A stretch of 64,000 nt of DNA. Origin: Gammaproteobacteria bacterium. Its GTDB lineage: Bacteria > Pseudomonadota > Gammaproteobacteria > Pseudomonadales > Pseudohongiellaceae. Under the pieces are notes generated by a model. That model did not search any database and was not told the origin of the DNA. It saw nothing but the letters and a program-made list of their open reading frames with translations. The stretch lies in contig PALV01000015.1 in NCBI GenBank assembly GCA_002706685.1, forward strand, positions 185,110 to 249,109. Direction: 5' to 3'. How positions within the stretch are numbered: position 1 is the first letter of the stretch; each line of letters begins with the position of its first letter. Both the position numbers and the translations under genes were made by a program. This document shows, piece by piece, positions 27,911 to 37,546 of the stretch.

Positions 27911-28552
27911 ATGACCCAAGCAGACTCCTTCCAGCACGCCGTGAATGGCCTGATCAGCGCTGGCCAGCGTATATGGCAACAAGGCTGGTGTCCGGCCACA
28001 AGCAGCAATTTCTCACAGCGCCTGGATGACAGCAGCTGCGCGATCACTGTATCCGGTCGAGACAAGGGGCAGTTGAGCGCCGATGACATCATGCGCGTGG
28101 ACCTTGATGGCAGGTCACTGGATGGCAAAAAGCCGTCGGCCGAAACCCTGCTGCACACCACACTGTACCGTCGTGACCCTGGTATTGGAGCGGTGCTGCA
28201 TACTCATTCGGTCAAGGCGACGCTGGTCTCCATGCATGCTGATGGGCCGGTGGAGTTCAAGGGGCTGGAACTGTTAAAAGCCTTTACCGGCACGGCCACG
28301 CATGAGTCAAGCCTGTCGCTGCCGGTGTTTGATAACACCCAGGACATTGCCGCCCTTGCAAAACAGGTCGATGACCATATGAATGAGACAGGTACCGGTC
28401 ACGGTTATCTTATACGGGGCCATGGTCTCTATACCTGGGGGCCGGATTTGCCGACAACACTGCGCCACCTTGAAGCGCTGGAATTTTTACTGGATTATTA
28501 CTGGCATGCCAGCCGCTGGCAGCCAGCCGAAGCACGCGAGGTCGACCGATGA
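27911..28552 (+). CDS. mtnB: Methylthioribulose-1-phosphate dehydratase MtnB
   Basis: A class II aldolase-fold, zinc-dependent dehydratase of the methionine salvage pathway. It is 213 residues with the family N terminus WCPATSSNFSQRL (about 26-38), SGRDKG, zinc ligands in LHTHSVKAT (about 96-104) and LIRGHGLYTWG (about 170). It overlaps mtnD by 4 bases. With mtnD and mtnC it forms a three-gene operon; the upstream isomerase (MtnA) and phosphorylase are not in this window. Confidence 0.92.
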   Translation: MTQADSFQHAVNGLISAGQRIWQQGWCPATSSNFSQRLDDSSCAITVSGRDKGQLSADDIMRVDLDGRSLDGKKPSAETLLHTTLYRRDPGIGAVLHTHSVKATLVSMHADGPVEFKGLELLKAFTGTATHESSLSLPVFDNTQDIAALAKQVDDHMNETGTGHGYLIRGHGLYTWGPDLPTTLRHLEALEFLLDYYWHASRWQPAEAREVDR

Positions 28553-29109
28553 GTGAACTGAGTATCTTTGCCGACAACAAGCCCGATCACGAACTGTTGC
28601 ACAGCGTCGATGCCAGCGAGATCGCGCAGGAGCTGGCCAGGGTCGGTATCCGTTTTGAGCAGTGGCAGGCTGGTCAGGACGTCAAGGCGGGCGACAGCAG
28701 CGAGCAGGTGCTGGCCGCCTATAAAGCTGATATCGACAAGCTGATCGAAGAGGAAGGCTATCAGACAGTCGACGTGATCAGTCTGGATGCCACCGATAAT
28801 CCGGACGTGCAGGCCAAAGTGCCTGAGCTGCGCCAGAAGTTTTTAAGCGAACACCGTCACAGTGAGGACGAAGTGCGCTTTTTTGTCGATGGGCAGGGTT
28901 TATTCAGCCTGCACCTCAACGATAAAGTGTACGAAGTGCTGTGCCAGAAAGGCGACCTGATTTCAGTGCCCGCCAACACTCCGCACTGGTTCGACATGGG
29001 GCCAAAGCCCCGTTTTGTAGCGATCCGGTTTTTTAACAACCCCGAAGGCTGGGTAGCCAACTACACCGGGAGTGCGATCGCCGAGTCGTTCTCCAGACTG
29101 GAGTCATAA
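28549..29109 (+). CDS. mtnD: Acireductone dioxygenase MtnD
   Basis: A metal-dependent cupin that cleaves acireductone to the keto-acid precursor of methionine (Fe form) or an off-pathway product (Ni form). It is 186 residues. The ligands EHRHSEDEVRFFV (His, His and Glu, about residues 102-108) and the later His in ANTPHWFDMG (about 146) are present. The gene starts in the end of mtnB and ends 7 bases before mtnC. Confidence 0.93.
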   Translation: MSELSIFADNKPDHELLHSVDASEIAQELARVGIRFEQWQAGQDVKAGDSSEQVLAAYKADIDKLIEEEGYQTVDVISLDATDNPDVQAKVPELRQKFLSEHRHSEDEVRFFVDGQGLFSLHLNDKVYEVLCQKGDLISVPANTPHWFDMGPKPRFVAIRFFNNPEGWVANYTGSAIAESFSRLES

Positions 29110-29116
29110 AAGGACA

Positions 29117-29806
29117 ATGAAGCCAATCGCGATCGTTACCGATATCGAAGGTACCACCAGCTCTATCCGTTTCGTCAAAGACATTCTGTTTGTGTACGCC
29201 GAGCAGTTTCTGCCCGACTTCGTTCGCAAGCACAAGGAAGAGCGTGATGTGGCCCGCCAGCTGCGCGCCATGTCCGAGAGCACCGGCATCCCGCTGCGCA
29301 ACACCGAAGCACTGATCGCTCAGTTGCAGGAGTGGATGCGGCAGGACAAGAAGGTGACAGAGCTCAAAGCGCTGCAGGGCATGGTCTGGGAGCAGGGCTA
29401 CCAGCGTGGTGAATACCAGGCGCACCTGTACCCTGATGTCCCCGAGAAACTGCGCGAATGGCAGGAGCAGGGCATCAATCTGTATGTCTACTCATCGGGG
29501 TCGGAAAAAGCCCAGCGCCTGTTCTTCCGATACACCACCCACGGTGACCTGCGTCTGCTGTTTGCCGGCTACTTCGATACCACCATCGGCGCCAAGCAGG
29601 AGGTCGAGTCCTACCAGCATATCGCTGACTGGATAGCCCTGCCGCCGAAAGACATTCTGTTTCTGTCAGACATCGAGGGTGAGCTGGATGCGGCGGCGGA
29701 GATCGGGATTCAAACGATCCGCGTGGTCCGCCCGCAGGAGGGTGACGCTGAGGTGGATTCCAAGCACCGGGTGGTTCACTCATTTGCGGAAATCACATTT
29801 GATTGA
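29117..29806 (+). CDS. mtnC: Enolase-phosphatase E1 MtnC
   Basis: A bifunctional HAD enzyme that enolises and dephosphorylates diketomethylthiopentyl phosphate to acireductone. It is 229 residues. Motif I is VTDIEGTTSSI (residues 7-17), motif II YSSGSEKAQ, and motif III/IV LFLSDIEGELDAA. The ATG at 29117 has AAAGGA 5 bases upstream; longer frames start inside mtnD. A structured repeat begins 15 bases after its stop codon and could shape the 3' end of the transcript. Confidence 0.93.
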   Translation: MKPIAIVTDIEGTTSSIRFVKDILFVYAEQFLPDFVRKHKEERDVARQLRAMSESTGIPLRNTEALIAQLQEWMRQDKKVTELKALQGMVWEQGYQRGEYQAHLYPDVPEKLREWQEQGINLYVYSSGSEKAQRLFFRYTTHGDLRLLFAGYFDTTIGAKQEVESYQHIADWIALPPKDILFLSDIEGELDAAAEIGIQTIRVVRPQEGDAEVDSKHRVVHSFAEITFD

Positions 29807-29820
29807 CGGCTGTCAGCTTT

Positions 29821-29906
29821 AGCGCTTCCGGCGTCGGAACCAGGGTAGCAGTCCTCCTCAGGTTTTCGTCGCTCCTTGCTACCCTGTCCCCGCCGCCTCG
29901 ATTGGA
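29821..29906 (+). repeat. 86-nt hairpin repeat (family 2), copy 1
   Basis: Gapless match to 37426-37511. It begins agcgcttccgg and ends cctcgattgga in both. It folds into a hairpin: cagggtagca (29840-29849) pairs with tgctaccctg (29876-29885). Outside that stem, ggcgtcgg pairs with ccgccgcc with one mismatch. The loop contains tcaggttttc. Starts 15 bases after mtnC. Confidence 0.85.
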
Positions 29907-29944
29907 CGTTGGTGCCGCATCTAACTGACGCCGGCACGAGGGGA

Positions 29945-30117
29945 GGGAGGCGGGTGTTACTTGTCGCCCCATCAGGGCGCGTTTATCCTTTTGCCGGACA
30001 CCCGATCAGCGGGAGGACTGTCTGAGTCCTGAGCGGCGAAGCCGCGAAGTCGAGTTCCGCCCCGCCGGGTGTCCGGTGAAAGGATGCGATCCGGGCGACA
30101 AGTAACACCCGCCTTCC
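29945..30117 (+). repeat. Structured intergenic element (family 1), copy 1
   Basis: 173 bases bounded by a 25-base terminal inverted repeat (29945-29969 with 30093-30117, one mismatch). The conserved core contains gcgcgtttatccttttgc, an 11-bp stem ccggacacccg (29994-30004) / cgggtgtccgg (30066-30076), a small hairpin GGACT-N5-AGTCC, and gtgaaaggatgcgatccggg. It lies between convergent mtnC and the acetoacetyl-CoA synthetase gene. No open frame of note is inside. Confidence 0.88.
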
Positions 30118-30139
30118 GGACCGATCCAGAACCGAATCA

Positions 30140-32161
30140 CTAGCGGTGGCGTTCGGCAAAGGCTTCGTACTCGCGCAGGGACTGCGGATTTGCAAGTGAG
30201 TCCTGGTTTTTGACGGGCCGACCGTGAATCGCCTCCCGCACTGCCGTCTCAGCGATCTTGCCGTTCAGCGTGCGCGGAATATCCAATACCTGCTCCATCA
30301 GCGCCGGCACGTGCCGGGGCGATGCACCGTGTCGGATGATCTGGCGGATGCGTGCCTGCAGTGCCTCGTCCAGCGTGGCTTCGTCGCGCAGTCGCACAAA
30401 CAGCACGATGCGGATATCCCCATCCCATTCCTGACCGACCGCAACGCATTCCAGTACTTCATCCACCTGCTCCACCTGACGGTAGATCTCGGCCGTGCCG
30501 ATCCTCACGCCGCCCGGGTTCAGTACCGTGTCCGAGCGACCGTAAATGATCCAGCCGCCATTGGCTGTCTGCTCGGCGTAGTCGCCGTGCGTCCAGACAT
30601 TGTCAAAACCTTCAAAGTAGGCGGCGCGGTATTTCTGCTGATCCTCGGTGTCATTCCAGAAGCCGACCGGCATGCTGGGAAAGGACTGTCGGCACACCAG
30701 TTCACCTTTTTCGCCAACAACCGGCTGGCCCGCCTCGTTATAGACGGCCACGTCCATGCCAAGACCCGCGCCCTGAATCTCGCCGCGGTTCACTGGCTGC
30801 CAGGGGTTGCCCAGTACGAAGCAGGAAATGATATCAGTGCCACCTGACATTGATTGCAGATGGATGCCGGGTTTGATGTCGCGCCAGACATAGTCAAAGC
30901 CTTCTTCGCTCAGTGGCGAGCCAGTCGACATCAGTGCCCGCAGTGCGCTCAGGCGATGTGTTGTCAGTGGCTTAACACCGGCTTTCTCGGCGGCAGCCAG
31001 ATACCTTGCAGAGACGCCCAGCAAGGTGATGTCCAGCTCGTCGCACAGATCAAACAGTATGTCCGGTCGCGGATGAAACGGCGAGCCATCAAACAGCACC
31101 AGCGTCGCGCCGGATGCAAGTCCTGTCACCAGCCAGTTCCACATCATCCAGCCACAGGTGGTGAAGAAAAACAGGGTGTCGTCGCGAGTCAGCTGCAGGT
31201 GCAGGTGGTGTTCCTTGCGTAGTTGCAGAAGCGTGCCGCCTGTCCCATGAACGATGCATTTGGGTACACCCGTGGTACCCGATGAGTACATGATAAAAAG
31301 CGGGTGATCAAAGTCGGCGGGGTAAAAGCTTAAAGCTTCGACTTCTGTAGCCAGTTTGTCGGTCTGGCTGCTCGCGCTACTGCCTTTGCTGAACTCCACA
31401 CAGCTTTGCCAGTCGTGAACTTTGCAGTTGTCCGATCCTTTGGGTTGTTCGCTGGCATCGTAGAGCTCGGGCAGTACGATCAAGGCTTTCAGTGAGGGGA
31501 GAGCGGTGGCGAGTCTGTCCAGAGTGTGGTGGTGACTGTGCTGCTTGCCGGCGTAAACATGGCTGTTAACAGCAAACAGTGCTACGGGCTCGATCTGAGA
31601 AAAACGGTCCAGCACACCATTAACACCAAAATCCGGGGAGCATGAGCTCCAGATCGCGCCCAGAGAGGTGGCCGCCAGCATCGCCACCACGGTCTCTATT
31701 CGATTCGCGGCAAAACCGGCAACCCGGTCACCGGGCTGCACACCCTGATCCCGCAGCCAGGCGGCGACATGTGTCACCTGTTCTGCAAGTTGCGCGTAGC
31801 TCAGCGTCTGGCGATTGCCGCGCTCGTCAGCGAATATCAGCGCCGCATGGTCATCGCGGTAGCGCAGCAGATTTTCGGCGAAGTTGAGCTGCGTGCCGGG
31901 AAACCAGCGATCCTGCCAGATGTGATCGCCACGCTGTAGCGTCTGATCTCCCTGCGTGTGAGTGATGATGCCAGTGGCGGCCAGGCAGGCGCGCCAGAAG
32001 GCCTCGCGTTGAGTGATGCTGTGCGTGTGCAGCGTGCTGAAAGGAGTGGGCGGGGTAAACGCAGCGAGCCGCCTGTTGTGATCGCTGTCCGGTTCCGGGC
32101 TGTGTGATGGCGTATTGTGAAGTTGTTCAAGAAGCTGCTGGAAATCGATGTCAGTGCTCAT
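30140..32161 (-). CDS. Acetoacetyl-CoA synthetase (acetoacetate-CoA ligase)
   Basis: An ANL-superfamily ligase of 673 residues activating acetoacetate, the product of the HMG-CoA lyase encoded just upstream. The P-loop MYSSGTTGVPKCIVHG, the TTCGWMMWNWLV segment, GGTDIISCF, and the C-terminal catalytic Lys in PRTLNGKIAET are clear; the N-terminal WFPGTQLNFAENLL is characteristic of AcsA/AacS enzymes. I chose the ATG at 32161 (GGAGA upstream, 2 bases after the liuE stop) over an earlier frame at 32206 that would lie inside liuE. It is the last gene of the liu operon, closing leucine breakdown to acetoacetyl-CoA. Confidence 0.9.
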   Translation of the reverse strand: MSTDIDFQQLLEQLHNTPSHSPEPDSDHNRRLAAFTPPTPFSTLHTHSITQREAFWRACLAATGIITHTQGDQTLQRGDHIWQDRWFPGTQLNFAENLLRYRDDHAALIFADERGNRQTLSYAQLAEQVTHVAAWLRDQGVQPGDRVAGFAANRIETVVAMLAATSLGAIWSSCSPDFGVNGVLDRFSQIEPVALFAVNSHVYAGKQHSHHHTLDRLATALPSLKALIVLPELYDASEQPKGSDNCKVHDWQSCVEFSKGSSASSQTDKLATEVEALSFYPADFDHPLFIMYSSGTTGVPKCIVHGTGGTLLQLRKEHHLHLQLTRDDTLFFFTTCGWMMWNWLVTGLASGATLVLFDGSPFHPRPDILFDLCDELDITLLGVSARYLAAAEKAGVKPLTTHRLSALRALMSTGSPLSEEGFDYVWRDIKPGIHLQSMSGGTDIISCFVLGNPWQPVNRGEIQGAGLGMDVAVYNEAGQPVVGEKGELVCRQSFPSMPVGFWNDTEDQQKYRAAYFEGFDNVWTHGDYAEQTANGGWIIYGRSDTVLNPGGVRIGTAEIYRQVEQVDEVLECVAVGQEWDGDIRIVLFVRLRDEATLDEALQARIRQIIRHGASPRHVPALMEQVLDIPRTLNGKIAETAVREAIHGRPVKNQDSLANPQSLREYEAFAERHR

Positions 32162-32163
32162 GA

Positions 32164-33045
32164 CTATGTCTCCATTGCCTGCGCAACTTTGGCGCGGTTC
32201 TGACACTCCAGCTGCCCGCAGATCCAGTGACTGACGGCGACCAGTTGCGGGAGGTCCACACCGGTGTCCATGCCCATGCCGTGCAGCATGTAAATCACAT
32301 CTTCTGTGGCTACGTTACCACTGGCACCTTTGGCGTAGGGGCAGCCACCAAGACCCGCCACTGAGGCGTCAATGGTGGTGATATCCAGTTCCAGCCCGCT
32401 GAGCAGATTTGCCAGCGCCTGGCCGTAGGTGTCGTGGAAATGCATGGCCAACTGTGCCGGTGATGCAACCGACAGGCAGGTCTTGAGAACCTGACTGACC
32501 TGTCTGGGTGTACCGACACCAATCGTGTCGCCCAGTGAGACCTGATAACAACCCAGTGCCAGCAGTTCTTCGATGGCCATGACCACATCAGCCTCGGGTA
32601 CTTTGCCCTGGTAGGGGCAACCCATGACAGTGGACACATAACCGCGTACCGGAATGTTTTTATCGCGGGCCGCTTCGCAGACCTGGGTAAAACGCTGAAT
32701 GCTCTCGCGGATGCTGCAATTGATATTCTTCTGACTGAAGGCCTCTGATGCCGCGGCAAACACTGCAACTTCATCAGCGCCCGCGGCCATGGCCCGCTCA
32801 AAACCCTGCATGTTCGGGGTCAGCGCAGAATAGGTCACTCCTGCCTGCCGCTTGATCAGACCAAACACGGCTTCCGAGTCAGCCATCTGCGGGATCCAGC
32901 GTGGTGATACAAAACTGCCTGCTTCAATATGCTGCAGACCACACTGCGCCAGTCGATCAATCAACTCGGCCTTGACTGCAGCTGGCACCATGACCGGTTC
33001 GTTCTGCAGCCCGTCGCGTGCTCCCATCTCATACAGTGTAATCAT
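32164..33045 (-). CDS. liuE: Hydroxymethylglutaryl-CoA lyase
   Basis: Cleaves HMG-CoA to acetyl-CoA and acetoacetate, the last step of leucine/isovalerate degradation. The 293-residue TIM-barrel protein has the DRE-TIM signature GARDGLQNE (8-16), the catalytic-Cys loop ASVAGLGGCPYAKGASGN (about 227-244) and the metal ligands of AMHFHDTYGQ. Its ATG overlaps the liuD stop codon (ATGA). Confidence 0.94.
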   Translation of the reverse strand: MITLYEMGARDGLQNEPVMVPAAVKAELIDRLAQCGLQHIEAGSFVSPRWIPQMADSEAVFGLIKRQAGVTYSALTPNMQGFERAMAAGADEVAVFAAASEAFSQKNINCSIRESIQRFTQVCEAARDKNIPVRGYVSTVMGCPYQGKVPEADVVMAIEELLALGCYQVSLGDTIGVGTPRQVSQVLKTCLSVASPAQLAMHFHDTYGQALANLLSGLELDITTIDASVAGLGGCPYAKGASGNVATEDVIYMLHGMGMDTGVDLPQLVAVSHWICGQLECQNRAKVAQAMET

Positions 33046-34871
33046 GCGTCCAGCTCCATCAGTAACTGGTCGGGCTGTACCATGTCGCCCTCATTGCAGT
33101 GCAGCTCGGCAATGACGCCATCGTGAGAGGCACGCAAGGTGTGTTCCATCTTCATGGCTTCCATCACCAGCAGTGCTGAGCCGGCTTCCACTTTGTCACC
33201 CGCTTTAACTTGCAGGGCAATCACGCGGCCGGGCAGGGGCGCCCTGATATGCCGCTGAGCCTCGCCTGCGTGGCCGGCACCGGACAGTGCCTCTGGCAAA
33301 GTGGCCGGGGAGGGTGTGCCACCAGCAAAACGCGGTGACAGATAAAGGGCATCCAGATGGTAACGACGCGAAGCTTCTGACTGCTGCGTGCGCCAGGCGT
33401 TCAGTGCACCCCAGTCTCCGGCATGGTGTCCCGCATGGCTCGTCAGACTGGCAGTATCTGAAGCGGCAGCGCGGGTTTGTGGCTGCGACATCGCACGCGT
33501 TGCCAGAGAAGCCGCAATGGCTTCGTGGTGTTTTTGCAAAAACGCCGTAGTGACATCACCACGACGGAAGGCAGCAGTATCAACGATGGCACCCAGATAA
33601 CTGGCGTTGTGATCAATGCCAACAATTTTTAGCTGCGCCAGTGCTGCCGACAGCCGGGCGGCAGCTTCTTCACGACAACTGCCATGACAAATGACCTTGC
33701 CCAGCAGACTGTCGTAATAGACGCTGATACGGTCGCCGCTGCGAAAACCTGCGTCGACGCGAACCTGCTCGTCCTGCGGCCAGGCCAGGTGTGTGATGGT
33801 ACCCGTTGATGGCAGAAAATCCGGAGCACCAGACTCTGCATTGATGCGTGCTTCCATCGCCCAGCCCTGACGTTTGATGTCATCCTGCTGCGCGGGTAAA
33901 GCTTCGCCACTGGCCACGCGCAATTGCCATTCAACCAGATCCAGTCCGGTAATGAACTCGGTGACCGGGTGCTCCACCTGCAGTCGGGTGTTCATCTCCA
34001 GAAAGTAGAATTCACCGTCCTGATAAAGAAACTCAACCGTACCAGCGCCGCTGTAGTTAATGGCCTTTGCAGCGTTCACAGCCGCCTCGCCCATAGCCTG
34101 ACGTGTCTCCTCCGTCAGCCCGGGTGCCGGCGCTTCTTCAATCAGCTTCTGGTGACGTCGCTGGATGGAACAGTCACGCTCATGCAGGTGAATACAGTTG
34201 CCCTGTGAGTCGGAAAATACCTGAATCTCCACGTGCCGGGCATTGGGCAGATATTTTTCCAGCAACACCTGGTCATCAGAGAAAGCCGCTTTGGCTTCAC
34301 GTTTGACGCTGGCCAATGCCTCGGCAAATTCACTGCTGGACTGGACCACACGCATGCCCCGGCCGCCTCCACCAGCACTGGCCTTGATCAGTACCGGATA
34401 GGCTATTTCGTCAGCATGCTTCTGGAGGGTCGCAACACTCTGATCAGCGCCATGGTAACCCGGCAATTGCGGGACACCTGCCTCGCTCATCAGCTGTTTG
34501 GCCTGCGACTTCGATCCCATGGCGGCGATTGCATCAGCGGAGGGGCCCACAAAGATCAATCCGGCGTCGCTTACTTTGCGTGCAAACCCGGCGTTTTCTG
34601 AAAGAAAGCCGTAGCCTGGATGGATCGCCTCGGCGCCTTCGGCTTTAGCGATTTCGAGTATCAGCGCATGATTAAGATAGGTGTCAGTGGCACTGAATGC
34701 CTCCTTGCCGACCGAATAAAGTGGCACTGCTTTGTCGGCCAACTGCGCATGCAGGGCCTGACGATCGGCCGCCGAATATATGGCGATGGTGCGAATGTTC
34801 AGCCGACGGGCGGTACGAATGATGTGGCATGCTATTTCGCCGCGGTTCGCAATCAGCAGGGATTTGATCAT
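33042..34871 (-). CDS. liuD: 3-methylcrotonyl-CoA carboxylase alpha (biotin) subunit
   Basis: The biotin carboxylase and biotin carrier subunit of methylcrotonyl-CoA carboxylase, 609 residues. It has the N-terminal LLIANRGEIACHI, ATP-grasp loop KASAGGGGRGMR (about 158), RDCSIQRRHQK, EMNTRLQVEHPVTE, and near the C terminus the biotinyl motif EAMKMEH (Lys about 574). The ATG at 34871 lies 2 bases after the liuC stop; a TTG at 34877 would overlap it. The partner beta subunit is liuB, two genes upstream. Confidence 0.94.
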   Translation of the reverse strand: MIKSLLIANRGEIACHIIRTARRLNIRTIAIYSAADRQALHAQLADKAVPLYSVGKEAFSATDTYLNHALILEIAKAEGAEAIHPGYGFLSENAGFARKVSDAGLIFVGPSADAIAAMGSKSQAKQLMSEAGVPQLPGYHGADQSVATLQKHADEIAYPVLIKASAGGGGRGMRVVQSSSEFAEALASVKREAKAAFSDDQVLLEKYLPNARHVEIQVFSDSQGNCIHLHERDCSIQRRHQKLIEEAPAPGLTEETRQAMGEAAVNAAKAINYSGAGTVEFLYQDGEFYFLEMNTRLQVEHPVTEFITGLDLVEWQLRVASGEALPAQQDDIKRQGWAMEARINAESGAPDFLPSTGTITHLAWPQDEQVRVDAGFRSGDRISVYYDSLLGKVICHGSCREEAAARLSAALAQLKIVGIDHNASYLGAIVDTAAFRRGDVTTAFLQKHHEAIAASLATRAMSQPQTRAAASDTASLTSHAGHHAGDWGALNAWRTQQSEASRRYHLDALYLSPRFAGGTPSPATLPEALSGAGHAGEAQRHIRAPLPGRVIALQVKAGDKVEAGSALLVMEAMKMEHTLRASHDGVIAELHCNEGDMVQPDQLLMELDA

Positions 34872-34873
34872 GG

Positions 34874-35746
34874 TCAATTCCCACCCTTGCCAGTGGACTG
34901 TTTCTGGCTGCTTGTAATCCAGGGCGCGTCAGCTTTGTCGAAGAATGCCTGCAGACCACCCTGAGCCTCTTCAGCTGCACGTACCCGCGCGATCAGCTCG
35001 CAGGTGTATTCAGTCACTGCCGCATCTTTGGGTACCGGCACCAGATAACGGATCAGGTTTTTGGTGTCGGCCATCGCGCCAGGTGCATTGCGCAGCAATT
35101 GGGCTGCCAACTCGTGCGCGCGTGTCATCAGAGAATCAGCCGCTACGGTTTCGTGGATCAGATGGGCTGCCGACGCCGCGTCTGTATCAAACACTTCTGC
35201 GGTCAGGAAATAACGACGCGCCAGATGCGGTCCCATCCGGCTGATCACAAAAGGGCTGATCACTGCAGGTACCAGTCCAAGTTTAACCTCGCTGATACTG
35301 AAGCGCGTATTCTCGGCTGCGACCACCAGATCCGAGCAACAGATCATCCCGGTGGCGCCGGCAAATACATTGCCATGCACCGCCGCGATGATTGGTTTGG
35401 GGAAGTCGTGCAGCGCCCTTAGCATGGCCGCCAGCCGGGCCGCATCGGCCACATTCTCTGCATGGCTGTAGTTCACCATGGACTTCATGTACTTCAGGTC
35501 AGCGCCGGAACAAAAACTCTTGCCACGGCCAGCGATGATCAAAACACGTGTGTCCGCATCAGCTGCCAGTCGTGTGATGGTCTGATGGATGCGCGCAATC
35601 AGCTCGGGGTTGAACGCGTTATGTTTATCCGGCCGGTTAAGCCACATTTCTGTAATGCCGGGGGCAGGGCGCACAACTTCCAGAATGTCAGTGTCCGTGC
35701 CGACTGTCTGCGATACTGTGTCCGTGTTTTTCTTTGCTGTAGTCAT
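34874..35746 (-). CDS. liuC: Methylglutaconyl-CoA hydratase
   Basis: A crotonase-family enzyme converting 3-methylglutaconyl-CoA to HMG-CoA. It is 290 residues; the oxyanion-hole segments are GKSFCSGADLKYM (about 74-86) and VHGNVFAGATGMICCSDLV (about 121), and SEVKLGLVPAVISPFV carries the catalytic Glu region of AUH-like hydratases. An N-terminal tail of about 20 polar residues precedes the domain. Assignment rests on position between liuB and liuD. Confidence 0.9.
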   Translation of the reverse strand: MTTAKKNTDTVSQTVGTDTDILEVVRPAPGITEMWLNRPDKHNAFNPELIARIHQTITRLAADADTRVLIIAGRGKSFCSGADLKYMKSMVNYSHAENVADAARLAAMLRALHDFPKPIIAAVHGNVFAGATGMICCSDLVVAAENTRFSISEVKLGLVPAVISPFVISRMGPHLARRYFLTAEVFDTDAASAAHLIHETVAADSLMTRAHELAAQLLRNAPGAMADTKNLIRYLVPVPKDAAVTEYTCELIARVRAAEEAQGGLQAFFDKADAPWITSSQKQSTGKGGN

Positions 35747-35788
35747 AGTGTTTAGCCTGTTCTGATCCGCTATCCGAATGCAACTCTG

Positions 35789-37390
35789 TTACATACGGAA
35801 AATGCCAAAGTCAGTTTTGTTCTGTGGCGCATGACGCGACGCAAACAGAGAGAGTCCCAGAATCTGACGCGTGTCAGCCGGTACCACAATGCCGTCGTCC
35901 CAGATTCGGGCGCTGGCGTAGTAGGGGTGTCCCTCACGCTCGTATTTTGCTTCTATCGGCGCCTTGTAGGCCTGCTCCTCTTCCGCGGTCCAGGCCTGTC
36001 CCTTTGCCTTGAGCATGTCTCCACGCAACTGTCCGAGTACACCTGCAGCCTGCGCGCCGCCCATCACGGAGATGCGTGCGTTTGGCCAGCTCCACAAAAA
36101 GCGCGGATCAAATGCGCGTCCCGCCATACCGTAGTTGCCGGCGCCAAAACTGCCGCCAATCAGCGTGGTAATCTTTGGTACGCCTGCGGTGGACACCGCG
36201 TTGACCAGCTTGGCACCGTTCTTGGCGATGCCTTCATGCTCGTATTTGCGACCGACCATAAAACCGGTGATGTTCTGCAGAAACACCAGCGGAATGTTGC
36301 GCTGGCAGCACAGCTGAATAAAGTGAGTGCCCTTAAGGGCGCTTTCAGAAAACAGTATGCCGTTGTTGGCCAGAATGCCGACGGTCTGACCGAAAATTTC
36401 TGCAAAGCCACAGACCAGCGTGGCACCGTACAGCGGTTTAAACTCATCGAAGTAAGAACCATCCACGATACGCGCGATGACTTCACGCACATCATAGGGG
36501 CTGCGAACATCCGCTGACACGATGCCGTAGATTTCGTCCGGGTCGTAGGCGGGTGCAGCTGCTGACACATCAATAGCAGGTGAGCGGCGTCCCAGCCTGG
36601 CGATACTGCGGCGCACCAGTGCCAGCGCGTGCACGTCATTGTCCGCCAGGTGATCGGCAACGCCGGAAATTTCCGCGTGAACACGGCCGCCACCCAGTTC
36701 CTCGGCAGTGACTTCCTCGCCAGTGGCGGCTTTTACCAGCGGCGGACCGCCCAGGAAGATGGTGCCCTGGTCGCGTACGATGATCGATTCATCGGCCATC
36801 GCCGGTACATACGCACCACCCGCTGTGCAGGAGCCCATCACCGCGGCTATCTGGGCGATTCCGGCGGCGGACATGCGCGACTGATTGTAAAAAATACGAC
36901 CAAAATGATCCCGGTCCGGAAACACTTCTGCCTGATGCGGCAGGTTGGCACCACCGGAGTCCACCAGATAAATGCAGGGCAGGTGGTTCTCCATGGCGAT
37001 CTGCTGCGCGCGCAGATGTTTCTTGACCGTCAATGGATAATACGTGCCCCCTTTTACCGTAGCGTCATTGGCCACGATCATGCACGCCTGACCTGAGACC
37101 ATGCCGATACCGCTGATCATGCCCGCGCCGGGTATATTGTCTTCGTAGACCTGGTAGGCGGCCAGCTGCGACAGCTCCAGGAACGGCGAGCCGGTATCCA
37201 GCAGTGCTTCAACGCGTTCGCGAGGCAATAGTTTTCCGCGAGACACATGGCGCTCTCTGGCTTTCTCGTCGCCGCCCAGAGCCAATTTGGCCGTCAGCGC
37301 CTGCAGTTCGTCGCGCAGCGCGGTGTGGTGGGCGTGGTTGCGTTTGAATTCATCCGACTGTGGGCTGATCTTGCTCTGAATCTTGTTCAC
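35789..37390 (-). CDS. liuB: 3-methylcrotonyl-CoA carboxylase beta (carboxyltransferase) subunit
   Basis: The carboxyltransferase subunit, 533 residues, with two crotonase-like halves. [53 protein letters not shown], and [22 protein letters not shown] are typical of the MCC branch. The start is GTG at 37390 with AAAGGAG about 11 bases upstream. A gap of 156 bases containing a family 2 hairpin repeat separates it from liuA, which could create differential expression. Confidence 0.93.
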   Translation of the reverse strand: MNKIQSKISPQSDEFKRNHAHHTALRDELQALTAKLALGGDEKARERHVSRGKLLPRERVEALLDTGSPFLELSQLAAYQVYEDNIPGAGMISGIGMVSGQACMIVANDATVKGGTYYPLTVKKHLRAQQIAMENHLPCIYLVDSGGANLPHQAEVFPDRDHFGRIFYNQSRMSAAGIAQIAAVMGSCTAGGAYVPAMADESIIVRDQGTIFLGGPPLVKAATGEEVTAEELGGGRVHAEISGVADHLADNDVHALALVRRSIARLGRRSPAIDVSAAAPAYDPDEIYGIVSADVRSPYDVREVIARIVDGSYFDEFKPLYGATLVCGFAEIFGQTVGILANNGILFSESALKGTHFIQLCCQRNIPLVFLQNITGFMVGRKYEHEGIAKNGAKLVNAVSTAGVPKITTLIGGSFGAGNYGMAGRAFDPRFLWSWPNARISVMGGAQAAGVLGQLRGDMLKAKGQAWTAEEEQAYKAPIEAKYEREGHPYYASARIWDDGIVVPADTRQILGLSLFASRHAPQNKTDFGIFRM

Positions 37391-37425
37391 GCGTTCAGCA
37401 CTCCTTTTGCTGCGGCTCTGAGTTC

Positions 37426-37511
37426 AGCGCTTCCGGCATTGGAACCAGTGTGGCAGTCCTCGTCAGGTTTTCCTCGCTCCTTGCCCCACTGTTCCCAATG
37501 CCTCGATTGGA
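37426..37511 (+). repeat. 86-nt hairpin repeat (family 2), copy 2
   Basis: Same length and ends as 29821-29906. Outer stem ggcattgg (37435-37442) pairs perfectly with ccaatgcc (37495-37502); inner stem agtgtggca / tgccccact has one mismatch. Several differences from copy 1 are compensatory. It lies between liuA and liuB, in antisense orientation to them. Confidence 0.85.
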
Positions 37512-37546
37512 TAGTGTCGCAAGAATCAGATGCGGGCAGTGTGTAG

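Noticed and set aside
27911..29806. Claiming a complete methionine salvage pathway
   Set aside because: Only mtnB, mtnD and mtnC are present; MtnA, a phosphorylase or kinase, and the final aminotransferase are not seen in this window.
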